From contig JAEZHY010000150.1 of the NCBI GenBank assembly GCA_023416335.1, positions 1 through 23,719 on the forward strand: a stretch of DNA of 23,719 bases, in the 5' to 3' direction. The notes beneath the pieces are model-generated. The model worked only from the letters and a program-made list of their open reading frames with translations. It was not told the origin of the DNA and searched no databases. The DNA is from Pseudomonadota bacterium (GTDB lineage: Bacteria; Desulfobacterota; Syntrophobacteria; Syntrophobacterales; Syntrophobacteraceae). Below are positions 16,519-23,719 of the stretch, one piece after another (position 1 is the first letter of the stretch; every line of letters begins with the position of its first letter). Made by a program: the position numbers and the translations under genes.

Positions 16519-16542
16519 CGGGCAGGCAAGAGTTGCCGCCCG
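16519..16542 (+). promoter_or_regulatory. Leader hairpin next to the panB ribosome site
   Basis: CGGGC, a bulged A, then GGCAA (16519-16529) pairs with TTGCCGCCCG (16533-16542) around a GAG loop. It ends 5 nt before AAAGGAG (16548-16554). It could influence translation initiation. No known riboswitch class is recognised. Confidence 0.4.
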
Positions 16543-16561
16543 AGTACAAAGGAGAAGTGGA

Positions 16562-17398
16562 ATGAGCAAACGGGTTACGGTTCCTGAAGTAATGGCGGCG
16601 AAGGGAAAGCGCAAACTCACCGAGCTGACCGCATACGACTACCCCACCGCTTTGTGGGCGGACACGAGCGGGGTCGATATGCTGCTGGTCGGCGATTCCC
16701 TGGCCATGGTGGTGCTCGGCCAGGAAGACACGCTTTCCGTTGGAATGACCGAAATGCTCCACCATACACTGGCGGTCAGCAGAGGCTCTCAAAGGGCGCT
16801 GGTGATCGGCGACATGCCGTTCATGTCGTACCAGGCAAGCGTGGAGCAGGCGCTTGTCAATGCAGGCCGCTTTATGAAGGAAGCCAGGGCCAATGCGGTC
16901 AAACTGGAAGGCGGGGCGAGAGTCGTTCCGCAGGTGAGGGCCATGGTAGAGGCAGGAATTCCGGTCCAGGGCCATCTCGGACTGACTCCGCAGAGCGCTG
17001 CGCAATTCGGCGGTTTCAAAGTGCAGGGCAAGACGGCCGAGGCGGCAAAGATACTCATCGAAGATGCTCAGGCACTGGCCGATGCCGGATGCTTCAGCAT
17101 CGTGCTGGAAGCGATTCCTTCCGCGATAGCGGAAATGGTCACGGAAGCGGTCCCGGTCCCGACGATCGGAATCGGAGCGGGTCCCGCATGCGATGGGCAG
17201 GTACTTGTCATTCATGATGTCCTGGGCCTTTATGACCGCTTTACGCCGCGATTTGTGAAACAGTACGCCAAACTGGGCGACAGTATTATCGAGGCGCTGA
17301 AAAGGTACAAGGAAGAGGTGGAACAGGGTATTTTCCCCGGCCCCGAACACAGCTTCATTATCAAAGAAGACGAAGTGAAGAAGATGGGCAAGGCTTAA
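16562..17398 (+). CDS. panB: 3-Methyl-2-oxobutanoate hydroxymethyltransferase
   Basis: This is a 278-residue enzyme that adds a hydroxymethyl group from methylene-tetrahydrofolate to 2-oxoisovalerate, giving ketopantoate for PanE. The family segments are ELTAYDYPTALWAD, VGDSLAMVVLG, VIGDMPFMSYQ, AVKLEGG, GHLGLTPQS and IGIGAGPACDGQVLVIHD. These include the Mg-binding Asp residues and the catalytic Glu region. The start at 16562 is preferred over an open extension to 16451 because AAAGGAG lies about 7 nt upstream and the family begins there. It has its own promoter and ends at a strong terminator, so it can be expressed apart from panE. Confidence 0.95.
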   Translation: MSKRVTVPEVMAAKGKRKLTELTAYDYPTALWADTSGVDMLLVGDSLAMVVLGQEDTLSVGMTEMLHHTLAVSRGSQRALVIGDMPFMSYQASVEQALVNAGRFMKEARANAVKLEGGARVVPQVRAMVEAGIPVQGHLGLTPQSAAQFGGFKVQGKTAEAAKILIEDAQALADAGCFSIVLEAIPSAIAEMVTEAVPVPTIGIGAGPACDGQVLVIHDVLGLYDRFTPRFVKQYAKLGDSIIEALKRYKEEVEQGIFPGPEHSFIIKEDEVKKMGKA

Positions 17399-17422
17399 CC
17401 CTCTCCCTCGATCCGGATATGT

Positions 17423-17488
17423 GAGGCGGGAGCGGGTACGGAGTTTGACGCAAAATTATCCGTACTCAATCCCGCCTCTTTTCCTTTA
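17423..17488 (+). terminator. Rho-independent terminator after panB
   Basis: GAGGCGGGA (17423-17431) pairs with TCCCGCCTC (17470-17478), and inside it GTACGGA (17436-17442) pairs with TCCGTAC (17459-17465). The stem is followed by TTTTCCTTT. It begins 24 nt after the panB stop. Confidence 0.85.
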
Positions 17489-17640
17489 ATAAAGCTACTC
17501 TTCAGGCCTTCCGAATACAGTGACTCATCCTGAGAAATACCTGTTATCCCTCATTTAAACTGTTGATTAAGTTCATTAAATTTCACTCAGTTGTCTCGCC
17601 TCACTAACCCCATTAATCTCCTCTTGTGTTCCTCTGTTGG
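17489..17640. other. AT-richer spacer between two terminators
   Basis: No open frame is convincing. Because it is bounded by a terminator on each side, it could encode a small RNA, but I see no promoter or family signature that supports this. Confidence 0.35.
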
Positions 17641-17675
17641 AAGCCAGGACCCCTCCTCCTGGCTTTCTTTTTATT
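17641..17675 (+). terminator. Rho-independent terminator
   Basis: AAGCCAGG (17641-17648) pairs with CCTGGCTT (17658-17665), followed by TCTTTTTATT. It lies about 175 nt beyond the panB terminator, so it may end an unannotated short transcript or back up the first terminator. Confidence 0.7.
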
Positions 17676-17756
17676 GTGGCGTCGGAAGGACGTGGTGATT
17701 AGTAGTTGAAAATCGCGATCGATCCCGTTCGGGATCAGACATGGGGAGCAGATGCC

Positions 17757-18006
17757 ATGGTGAACATGAGGCGTATTTATGACGAACCCGTCGGTTCCGA
17801 AGGGAAGAAATACCTCGTGGACCGGCTCTGGCCGCGGCATCAGAAAGGCCGACATGGGGCCGACCGTCTGGCTGAAGGACCTTGCGCCCAGCTCGGAGCT
17901 GCGGAAGTGGTTTTCTCATGAGCCGGAAAAATGGGAAGAATTCCGGGAGCGGAACAATGCCGTCGTGATCAGGGAAATCATTGAGGAAATGGCGGGCAGT
18001 CGGTAG
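17757..18006 (+). pseudogene. DUF488-family gene broken by a frameshift
   Basis: The first frame gives a normal DUF488 N-terminus (MRRIYDEP...KKYLVDRLWPR). At about 17836-17842 the family continues in a different frame with GIRKADMGPTVWLKDLAPSSELRKWFSHEP. A 1-nt insertion or 2-nt deletion in CCGCGGCATC explains this. The joined product would be about 80 residues, shorter than the usual 110-120 or so. GGGGAGCAG precedes the start at 17757. This is a decayed gene or a sequencing error. A programmed shift is possible but nothing in the sequence points to it. Confidence 0.75.
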
Positions 18007-18051
18007 AACGAAGCTTTTGGGGATACTTCTCTGAACCCATGGGACTTGATA

Positions 18052-18603
18052 ATGCGAATAATCCTTTTCCTGATCTTACTTCTGATCGTTGCTGCCGCCT
18101 TCATATGGTTTGGTCTCTTCAACGTTTCCGCGCGTGTCCCGCATGCGGCGATCACTCTCGGCCTGATCGAGGCGGTGCGCGACAGGTCGATAATCGTGAA
18201 CAGCAGGGACGTCAAGGTGCCCCCCCTGGATAATCCCGATCTTTCGGCCAGAGGGGCGTCTGTGTTCCATGAGATGTGCCGGGACTGCCACGGTGCTCCC
18301 GGCGTCGCGGCCGAGCCTTTCTCGCAGGGGCTTTATCCGGCATCCGCCGATCTTCTTTCGGGGGATGTCCAGAAGGAATGGAAGAACCATCAGCTTTTCT
18401 GGATCGTGGATAATGGGCTGAAGATGACGGGGATGCCCGCGTTCGGATCCACCCTGGGGAAGGATGAACTGATCGATATTGTTGCATTCCTGAGGCGCCT
18501 GCCCGGAATGACCCCGGAGCAATACCAGTTGCTCACCGGCGGCTCGGGAGATCGGGCGGAGAACCAGCCGCCCGGCGCAAACCCGACCGTGCAGAAGCAG
18601 TAG
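18052..18603 (+). CDS. Membrane-anchored monohaem cytochrome c
   Basis: This is a 183-residue protein. An N-terminal hydrophobic segment (residues 2-22, MRIILFLILLLIVAAAF) serves as signal or anchor. The haem site is CRDCH (C76, C79, H80), with the likely axial Met128 in GMPAFG. This is a class I cytochrome c layout facing the periplasm. The C-terminal 25 residues are Pro/Gly-rich and look disordered. The ATG at 18052 is chosen over the TTG at 18046, and the ribosome site is weak. It probably shuttles electrons with an unidentified partner, since no oxidoreductase gene is next to it. Confidence 0.88.
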   Translation: MRIILFLILLLIVAAAFIWFGLFNVSARVPHAAITLGLIEAVRDRSIIVNSRDVKVPPLDNPDLSARGASVFHEMCRDCHGAPGVAAEPFSQGLYPASADLLSGDVQKEWKNHQLFWIVDNGLKMTGMPAFGSTLGKDELIDIVAFLRRLPGMTPEQYQLLTGGSGDRAENQPPGANPTVQKQ

Positions 18604-18621
18604 CGGTAAACCCCAAAAGCA

Positions 18622-18712
18622 GAAATCCCTGGGGCAGCAGAGCCGCAACCAAAGTACGAAAAGCAAAAGCTTACAACCACGAAATACACGAAAATCACGA
18701 AAAAAGACAATA
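18622..18712. repeat. Direct repeat of about 90 bp, copy 1
   Basis: It starts GAAATCCCTGGGGCAG, includes CAGAGCCGCAACCAAAGTACG, and ends in the run CCACGAAATACACGAAAATC plus ACGAAA. The order and spacing match the copy at 18837-18925, with scattered differences. Confidence 0.85.
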
Positions 18713-18744
18713 CCATAGCATTAATGATGCCGGGACTGCGGTAG

Positions 18745-18771
18745 GGTGGGCACGGCTTTATCGTGCCCACC
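18745..18771. repeat. GTAGGGTGGGCAC-family hairpin
   Basis: GGTGGGCACG (18745-18754) and CGTGCCCACC (18762-18771) are perfect 10-bp arms with a 7-nt loop. The GTAG just before matches other members of the family near 9905 and 10005. Confidence 0.75.
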
Positions 18772-18836
18772 ATCCGGCCATCGCAAAGAATGCTCGCAAC
18801 GATTCGTATGCCCTCCTATGCTTGGCGGAGAAGTAC

Positions 18837-18925
18837 GAAATTCTTGGGGCAGTACAGCCGCAACCAAAATACGAAGGCAAAAGCTCATAACCACGAAATA
18901 CACGAAAATCACGAAACAAAACAAT
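18837..18925. repeat. Direct repeat of about 90 bp, copy 2
   Basis: This is the second copy of the element at 18622-18712. A reduced third trace (ACGAAACACACGAAAAAACG) is near 19052. Confidence 0.85.
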
Positions 18926-19150
18926 GAGATAAGGTCGGGTGGGTGGAGCGGAGAGACTGTGTCGTTTTGTCGATGAAAACCATCCCAACCCCGGTCGGCA
19001 ACGACACGGTCTCGGAGCGTAACCCATCGTTTTTTGGATGAGCGTTACGAGTACGAAACACACGAAAAAACGATGACATACATTGCGGCGAAGCGGGGGT
19101 AACGCTTCATCGTGCACACCGCCTTGTGCTGGGAGCCAAACCATGGGTGA

Positions 19151-19302
19151 CACGGGCAACATGGTTTTGGTTGCCCGTGCCGCAGGCAAGAGGGACGGTA
19201 ATTCAAAGCGAAGCCTCTTGTCCTCCGGACCCAGGCAACGATAAAACCTGTTGCCTGGGCCACCCGCCCCGTCGGGTTGAGGCACGGTTTCCTGACCGTG
19301 CC
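19151..19302. repeat. Cluster of three perfect hairpins
   Basis: CACGGGCAAC (19151-19160) pairs with GTTGCCCGTG (19170-19179). CCCAGGCAAC (19230-19239) pairs with GTTGCCTGGG (19250-19259). GGCACGGT (19281-19288) pairs with ACCGTGCC (19295-19302). The first two share a GGCAAC/GTTGCC core and a similar loop length, so they may be related elements. Confidence 0.6.
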
Positions 19303-19353
19303 GGCCTGGAACCAAAAGCGGGGATACCCACCCTACGCGACTCACCGTTTACT

Positions 19354-19397
19354 ATAAAAGGAAAGGCGGTCTCAAATGTGACCGCCTTTCCTTTTAT
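19354..19397 (-). terminator. Terminator of the cyclophilin gene (long perfect hairpin)
   Basis: ATAAAAGGAAAGGCGGT (19354-19370) and ACCGCCTTTCCTTTTAT (19381-19397) are perfect 17-bp arms with a 10-nt loop. The A-rich left end and T-rich right end give it terminator shape in both directions. It lies about 70 nt past the stop of the minus-strand cyclophilin gene. Confidence 0.8.
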
Positions 19398-19433
19398 CAA
19401 GCTTGACAAATGTTCAGGATCGCAGCAGAAAAT

Positions 19434-19467
19434 CTGCTCACTGCTCACTGCTCACTGCTCACTGCTC
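19434..19467. repeat. 7-bp tandem repeat (CTGCTCA, 4.9 copies), copy C
   Basis: Units start at 19434, 19441, 19448 and 19455, with a partial unit at 19462-19467. The unit and copy number are identical to 564-597. It sits 2 nt beyond the cyclophilin stop codon (19470-19472, minus strand). Confidence 0.9.
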
Positions 19468-19469
19468 TT

Positions 19470-20072
19470 TTACTTCTCGACCTTGATGCTCTCGATCACT
19501 ACAGGCGTTGCAGGAACATCCTGAAAAGGTCCGTACGACTTTGTCTGTGCTTTCTTGATCTTGTCCACGACATCCATTCCCTCGATCACTTTGCCGAATA
19601 CCGCGTAGCCGAAGCCGGACGGGGAATTGTCCCTGTGGTTGAGGAATTCGTTATCGTTGACGTTGATGAAGAATTGCGAGGTGGCGCTGTCGACAACGTT
19701 TGTCCGGGCCATGGCGATCGTTCCCCGGGCGTTCTTGAGGTCGGTTGCCGCTTCATTCTTGATCTGGGCATGAGTTGATTTCTGCTTCATGTCCGGAGTG
19801 AAGCCGCCGCCCTGGATCATGAAATTGTCGATCACCCGATGGAAGATCGTTCCGTCGTAAAACCCTTCATTGACATAGTCCAGAAAGTTCTTGACCGTAA
19901 TCGGGGCTTTGTCTTGCCACAGCTCGATTTTGACCGATCCTTCCGATGTTTTCATGAGGACTACGGGGTTCTTTCCCGGCGCTTTTTCATCCGCAGCCGC
20001 CCAGGACAGGTTCTGAAGCATCAAGATACAGCACGAAGCAAGCACCACCACCAATGTTTCCATGTAAGGCAT
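19470..20072 (-). CDS. ppiA: Exported cyclophilin-type peptidyl-prolyl cis-trans isomerase
   Basis: This is a 200-residue protein that speeds up proline isomerisation in folding proteins. An N-terminal signal sequence of about 26 residues (hydrophobic VVVLASCCILML, then a likely cut in SWAAA-D) sends it to the periplasm. The cyclophilin core shows FHRVIDNFMIQGGGFTPDM, GTIAMART, ATSQFFINV and YAVFGKVIEGMDVVD, with the catalytic Arg in FHRV. The start has GGGAG about 7 nt upstream. Downstream lie the 7-bp array and then a strong terminator. It is divergent from the kinase gene at 20281. Confidence 0.93.
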   Translation of the reverse strand: MPYMETLVVVLASCCILMLQNLSWAAADEKAPGKNPVVLMKTSEGSVKIELWQDKAPITVKNFLDYVNEGFYDGTIFHRVIDNFMIQGGGFTPDMKQKSTHAQIKNEAATDLKNARGTIAMARTNVVDSATSQFFINVNDNEFLNHRDNSPSGFGYAVFGKVIEGMDVVDKIKKAQTKSYGPFQDVPATPVVIESIKVEK

Positions 20073-20175
20073 TCCAGTCTCCCTTCCAAAGTTTCCATCC
20101 GAATGACAGATTAACGAACCGGCAGGAGTTCGGTTCCCCTTTGCCCGGCGGCATTTTCCGCCCGGCCTGGGGGCA

Positions 20176-20204
20176 TTGACTTTCGATCCGACCTCCTACA
20201 TACT
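20176..20204 (+). promoter_or_regulatory. Possible sigma70 promoter for the kinase/DOMON pair
   Basis: TTGACT (20176-20181), a 17-nt spacer and CATACT (20199-20204) match the consensus at 5 of 6 and 4 of 6 positions. They lie within the divergent intergenic region, about 75 nt before the start at 20281. Confidence 0.4.
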
Positions 20205-20280
20205 CAATTGTTGTAACCAAAGACCATGAAGCAAAATCTCTGAAGACCTCCATTCAAGAGCAGGCAAAGTTCAAAAAGTA

Positions 20281-21408
20281 ATGACAAAAGCTTGGAGCAC
20301 AAGAGGCATCTCGACGGATAATGTATTGGCCGCGGCCGATCAGTTCTACCCGGAAGACGAAGTCGCGGAAATCCGGGAGTTCGGCAACGGCAATGTCAAC
20401 GACACCTTCCTGGTTTCCCCCCGTGCAGAAAACAGTGGGAGGTTCATCCTCCAGCGGATCAATCCCAGGGTATTTCGTTTTCCCGAACTGGTGATGCAAA
20501 ATATTGTAACCTTTACCCGGCATGCCTTTGAACGGCTGGAGCGCGCGCCGCTTGCGGGACGGCGTTGGGAAATACCGCGCGTGCTGCTCACCCGGGACTC
20601 CCGCGACTGCTGGCGCGATCCCGACGGGTACTTCTGGCGGGCAATCAGTTTCATCGGCAATGCTTGCTCCTTCGATACCATTAACGGCATCGAACATGCA
20701 AGAGAAGTCGGATTTGCACTCGGCTTCTTCCACAATCTTGTAAGCGATCTCCCGCCCGACAGGCTCGGCGACACGCTGGAAGGCTTTCACGTCACTCCGC
20801 TCTACCTTCAAAGATATGACGCCGTTCTGGAGAAGACCGGGACACCACGGTCTTCCGAATCGCTTTACTGCCGAAAATTCATCAACGACAGGCGGCCATT
20901 CGCAGGTGTCCTGGAAGATGCCCTGGCACGGGGGCTTCTTATGCTCCGTCCCATCCACGGCGATCCCAAAGTGAACAACATCATGATCGACACCGAAACA
21001 CTACAGGCCGTCAGTATCGTCGATCTGGACACTGTCAAGCCGGGCCTGGTTCAATACGACATCGGCGACTGCCTTCGCTCCTGCTGCAACCCGATAGGCG
21101 AGGAAACCGACAAATTCGATGAGGTCTGTTTCGAGCCCGACCTGTGCCGTGCAATATTGCAGGGATACATTCCTGCCGCCCGAGAATTTCTTACCGATGC
21201 CGACTACGGATACATTTTCCATTCGGTCCGCCTGATCGCCTTCGAACTTGGGCTGAGGTTCTTTACCGACTACCTGGAAGGGGACGTCTACTTCAAGGTG
21301 AAGTACCGGGAGCATAACCTCACCAGGGCGCTTGTGCAGTTTCGACTGGCGGAAAGCATCGAGTCCCGGGAACGTGAGATTCGGGCGATAGTCAGGGACC
21401 TGAAATGA
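20281..21408 (+). CDS. Phosphotransferase-family kinase (APH fold), NahK-like
   Basis: This is a 375-residue kinase of the aminoglycoside-phosphotransferase fold. The catalytic loop HGDPKVNNIMID is near residues 224-235, and the Mg-binding VDLDTVKPGL follows. The HxDxKxNN...DLDTVxPG pattern matches N-acetylhexosamine 1-kinase (NahK)-type enzymes better than antibiotic kinases. The N-terminal lobe has FGNGNVNDTFLV as its nucleotide loop and RFILQRIN with the expected Lys/Gln position. The substrate is probably a sugar or amino sugar, which is inference. The gene overlaps the DOMON-like gene by 4 nt (ATGA). The ribosome site is weak. Confidence 0.82.
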   Translation: MTKAWSTRGISTDNVLAAADQFYPEDEVAEIREFGNGNVNDTFLVSPRAENSGRFILQRINPRVFRFPELVMQNIVTFTRHAFERLERAPLAGRRWEIPRVLLTRDSRDCWRDPDGYFWRAISFIGNACSFDTINGIEHAREVGFALGFFHNLVSDLPPDRLGDTLEGFHVTPLYLQRYDAVLEKTGTPRSSESLYCRKFINDRRPFAGVLEDALARGLLMLRPIHGDPKVNNIMIDTETLQAVSIVDLDTVKPGLVQYDIGDCLRSCCNPIGEETDKFDEVCFEPDLCRAILQGYIPAAREFLTDADYGYIFHSVRLIAFELGLRFFTDYLEGDVYFKVKYREHNLTRALVQFRLAESIESREREIRAIVRDLK

Positions 21409-21950
21409 GCACCGAAACCAGGTTTTGCCTCGCGCCTTTTCCGGGAACCGATGCCGTGCCCGAAATCGGGATTTCAGGGGCCCTCTCGCTGCATGCAGGC
21501 TTCCTGGGTCTCGAATATATACTGAGCGGAGCTGCCGGGAAGATCGCCATACCGGGAAGGGCGGATGCCCCGGCCCGCAGGAAAGGGCTCTGGGAGGAAA
21601 CCTGCTTCGAGTTCTTCATCAGGCAGGGGAATTTAAAGAACTATTGGGAGTTCAACCTGTCGCCGGCCGGGCATTGGAACGTTTTCGCCTTTTCCGGCTA
21701 CAGGGAAGGAATGCGGGAGGAGCAGTCTTTTTCGGCCCTTCCTATTTCGACCGTGAAAGAACCGGCCTCATTCTCGCTCCGGCTCGAAACGGACCTGGGA
21801 CCGATCCTCCCCCGGGGTGGAACACTATTCTTTGCTGTGACGGCGGTCATCAAAGCCGTGAGCGGAGAAGTGAGCTATTGGGCCCTGTCTCACAATGGGC
21901 CGAAGCCGGATTTCCACAGGCCGGAGGACTTCGGAATCGAGCTGAGCTGA
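21405..21950 (+). CDS. DOMON-like domain protein
   Basis: This is a 181-residue beta-rich protein without a signal peptide. The segment GLWEETCFEFFIRQGN, then YWEFNLSPAGHWNVFAFSGYREGM, matches the DOMON-like family found beside kinases in many proteobacteria. A related beta-sandwich binds sugars or haem in other DOMON proteins, and the ligand here is unknown. The start overlaps the kinase stop, so the two are probably co-translated and act together, perhaps in carbohydrate handling. It converges on the P-type ATPase gene with a 14-bp gap. Confidence 0.78.
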   Translation: MSTETRFCLAPFPGTDAVPEIGISGALSLHAGFLGLEYILSGAAGKIAIPGRADAPARRKGLWEETCFEFFIRQGNLKNYWEFNLSPAGHWNVFAFSGYREGMREEQSFSALPISTVKEPASFSLRLETDLGPILPRGGTLFFAVTAVIKAVSGEVSYWALSHNGPKPDFHRPEDFGIELS

Positions 21951-21964
21951 TCCGGCGGCCAGTG

Positions 21965-23719
21965 CTACAACTTGGGGCTGACGCGGCAGGCGAATTCCGA
22001 GCGGCAGAGCGCGGGATATTGGGTGTCGCCGCCCCGGCCGGTTATGCTCAGGAGTCTCAACCCGTTAAAGATAACCAGCAAAGATGCCCCCATATCGGCG
22101 GCAATGGCTCCCCACAGGGTTGCAATCCCTGCGGCCGCGAGTCCGATGAAAACCGCCTTAACCGACAGCGCGAAAAAGACGTTCTGCCTGATCACGCCCA
22201 GTGCCCGCCTCGAATGGCGAATGAGCCATGGAATTTTGGACAGGTCGTCGGACATGAGCGCGATATCGGCGGTCTCGACGGCAGCGTCCGACCCCATCGC
22301 CCCCATTGCGATCCCGACGGTGGCCGCCGCCATTGCCGGAGCGTCGTTTATCCCGTCGCCAATCATGGCGACGCCCCCATGCGCATCCTTCAGTTCCGAT
22401 ATGGCTCTGACCTTGTCTTCCGGCAGAAGCTCCGAACGGAAATCGTCGATTCCAACGGTCCCTGCAATCAGTTCGGCAGTTTTCCGATTATCGCCGGTGA
22501 TCATGACGAGCTTTTCCAGGCCCAGGTCTTTGAGCGCCGCAACGGCCTCCCCGGCGCCGTGCCGCACTTCGTCGGCTATCGTCACCAGACCGCAGACATG
22601 GTCGTCGCACCACATCACGACCAGCGAGTTTCCCGCATCTTCCAGGCGGTTCAGGGCGTCGTGGAAATCAGGGCTCTCCTGCTGCCGCTTCTCGAGCATC
22701 CGGTGGCTTCCTATCCAGTAGGTTTTGCCGTTGATTGTCCCTTGCGCCCCTTCTCCCGGCAGGACGGTGAAGCTGTCAGCAACCGCGGGGGTTATCTTCC
22801 TGGCTTCGACGTGCTTCAGTATGGCCCGCGCGAACGGGTGGGTGGAGTGCGATTCGAGCGCCGCGGCGTTGGCGAGCAGCATTTCCTCGCTGTGCCTGTC
22901 AATCGGCAGAACCTGCTTCACGGTGGGGTGTCCGTAGGTGATTGTGCCCGTCTTGTCGAATGCAATCGCCTTCAAACGGGTAGGAGCTTCCAGGTAGGCG
23001 CCGCCCTTGATGAGCACGCCGTTTCGAGCGGCGGAACTCAACCCGGCTACAACCGTTACCGGAGTGGAGATGACCAGTGCGCACGGACAGGCGATAACCA
23101 GGACAACCAGCCCTTGATAGAACCACCGGGTCCAATCGCCCCCGAAGAGGAGCGGCGGGACTGCAGCGATCAGCAGTGCAACCAGCATCATGGCGGGTGT
23201 ATAGATCCGGGCGAACTTTTCCACCCATTGCTCCGCCGGGGCCCGCCTGGATCGACCCTCTTCCACCATGCGGATGATTCTCGAAAGTGTCGTATCGGAT
23301 GCCGCCCTTGTCGAGCGGAATTCGATCGTGCCTTCTTCGTTTATGGTCCCGGCGAAGACCTCGCTCCCGGGGCCTTTGGGAATACGGGCGGATTCGCCCG
23401 TGATGGGCGCCTGGTTTACGGACGTGACGCCCTTCGTCACAACTCCGTCAAGCGGAATGCGTTCTCCGGGACGTACCACTACGGTGGTGCCCGGGAGTAT
23501 CTCGCTCACGGGTTTTTCTTCGATGTCTCCGTCGTTGGGGCAAATAAAGCGGGCTTTTGTCGGGGTGATGTCCAAAAGGGCCGAAATCTCGCGCTTTGCG
23601 CGACCGATGCTCCATGATTCGAGCAGAAGGGCCAGAGCGAACAGGAATGCCACGGATGTAGCTTCCTGCCACTGCCCGAGGCCGATTGCGCCCAGGACGG
23701 CAGCGGTCATGAGAAGGTT
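21965..23719 (-). CDS. P1B-type heavy-metal ATPase (Zn/Cd/Pb exporter), 5' end beyond the window
   Basis: About 585 residues are visible. The N-terminal metal-binding domain and first helices lie right of the window, and the ATG at 23710 is internal because the family sequence continues upstream (NLLMTAAVLGA). Motifs in order are TGES (actuator domain), ACPCALV (metal-binding CPC), DKTGT (phosphorylated Asp), SHSTHPFARAI (HP motif), MITGDN and GDGINDAP. The last helices hold N...SVKAVF and DMGASLLVIFNGLRLL, the Lys/Asp pattern of the Zn/Cd/Pb group (IB-2). The protein exports soft divalent metals across the inner membrane at the cost of ATP. The C-terminal tail has two Cys (ALCRSEFAC) that could add a metal site. 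Confidence 0.93.
   Translation of the reverse strand, partial: NLLMTAAVLGAIGLGQWQEATSVAFLFALALLLESWSIGRAKREISALLDITPTKARFICPNDGDIEEKPVSEILPGTTVVVRPGERIPLDGVVTKGVTSVNQAPITGESARIPKGPGSEVFAGTINEEGTIEFRSTRAASDTTLSRIIRMVEEGRSRRAPAEQWVEKFARIYTPAMMLVALLIAAVPPLLFGGDWTRWFYQGLVVLVIACPCALVISTPVTVVAGLSSAARNGVLIKGGAYLEAPTRLKAIAFDKTGTITYGHPTVKQVLPIDRHSEEMLLANAAALESHSTHPFARAILKHVEARKITPAVADSFTVLPGEGAQGTINGKTYWIGSHRMLEKRQQESPDFHDALNRLEDAGNSLVVMWCDDHVCGLVTIADEVRHGAGEAVAALKDLGLEKLVMITGDNRKTAELIAGTVGIDDFRSELLPEDKVRAISELKDAHGGVAMIGDGINDAPAMAAATVGIAMGAMGSDAAVETADIALMSDDLSKIPWLIRHSRRALGVIRQNVFFALSVKAVFIGLAAAGIATLWGAIAADMGASLLVIFNGLRLLSITGRGGDTQYPALCRSEFACRVSPKL

Larger units (their letters stand above)
18604..19353. 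other. Non-coding, repeat-rich block
   Basis: No gene is supported. It carries a direct repeat of about 90 bp (18622-18712 and 18837-18925), the short GTGGGCAC hairpin (18745-18771) and perfect hairpins at 19151-19179, 19230-19259 and 19281-19302. Open frames here are shadows through the repeats. Confidence 0.6.

Noticed and set aside
16407..16561. Known riboswitch or SRP RNA in the panB leader
   Set aside because: I could not match the conserved core of any class I know. Only a hairpin is supported.
19434..19467. Tandem repeat as a CRISPR array
   Set aside because: The unit is 7 bp with no spacers, so it is a simple tandem array.
21425..23617. Plus-strand ORF of 730 residues across the DOMON-like gene and the ATPase
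   Set aside because: It crosses two well-supported genes on opposite strands and has no domain signature.

Overview
The window (about 58-60% GC by eye) most resembles a strictly anaerobic, selenium-using member of the Desulfobacterota, such as a Syntrophobacter-like syntroph or sulfate reducer. This assignment is an inference from gene content: a soluble heterodisulfide-reductase/methyl-viologen-hydrogenase (Hdr-Mvh) type cluster, in-frame UGA codons read as selenocysteine, a monohaem cytochrome c, and intergenic space rich in hairpin repeats.

Layout. Positions 1-125 are the 3' end (domains V and VI) of a group II intron cut by the window edge. A repeat-bearing spacer and a small lipoprotein gene on the minus strand follow. 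The core, about 1268-9795, is a plus-strand energy-metabolism cluster: two TTGTGCACAA palindromes, a hydrogenase maturation protease, a DNA-binding/HdrC/CCG-domain fusion, a double-length HdrA, MvhD, MvhG, MvhA and a small Cys-rich protein. Three of these genes are split by an in-frame UGA: the HdrC/CCG fusion at 2869, hdrA at 3612 and mvhA at 9453. In each, the protein family continues in the same frame across the UGA, the UGA sits where the family has a cysteine, and a hairpin with a G-containing apical loop lies 22-27 nt downstream. I read all three as selenocysteine. The large subunit then carries the DPUxxCxxH signature of a [NiFeSe] hydrogenase. Together the products would form a cytoplasmic, probably flavin-bifurcating hydrogenase complex with three selenoprotein subunits.

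Positions 9796-10490 are a non-coding block of hairpin repeats. Next come a threonylcarbamoyl-AMP synthase, a two-gene unit of MurG fused to HEAT-like repeats plus MraY, a DUF202 membrane protein, and panE and panB (pantothenate synthesis). panB has its own sigma70-like promoter, structured leader and strong terminator. A frameshifted DUF488 gene and a membrane-anchored cytochrome c follow. A second repeat-rich block (18604-19469) precedes an exported cyclophilin on the minus strand. Divergent from it is a NahK-like sugar kinase overlapping a DOMON-like gene. Converging on these is a Zn/Cd/Pb-type P1B ATPase that runs off the right edge.

The most notable points are the triple-selenoprotein Hdr-Mvh cluster, the tandem HdrA, the helix-turn-helix fused to an Hdr subunit, the MurG-HEAT/MraY pair, and a 7-bp tandem repeat placed directly after three unrelated stop codons.
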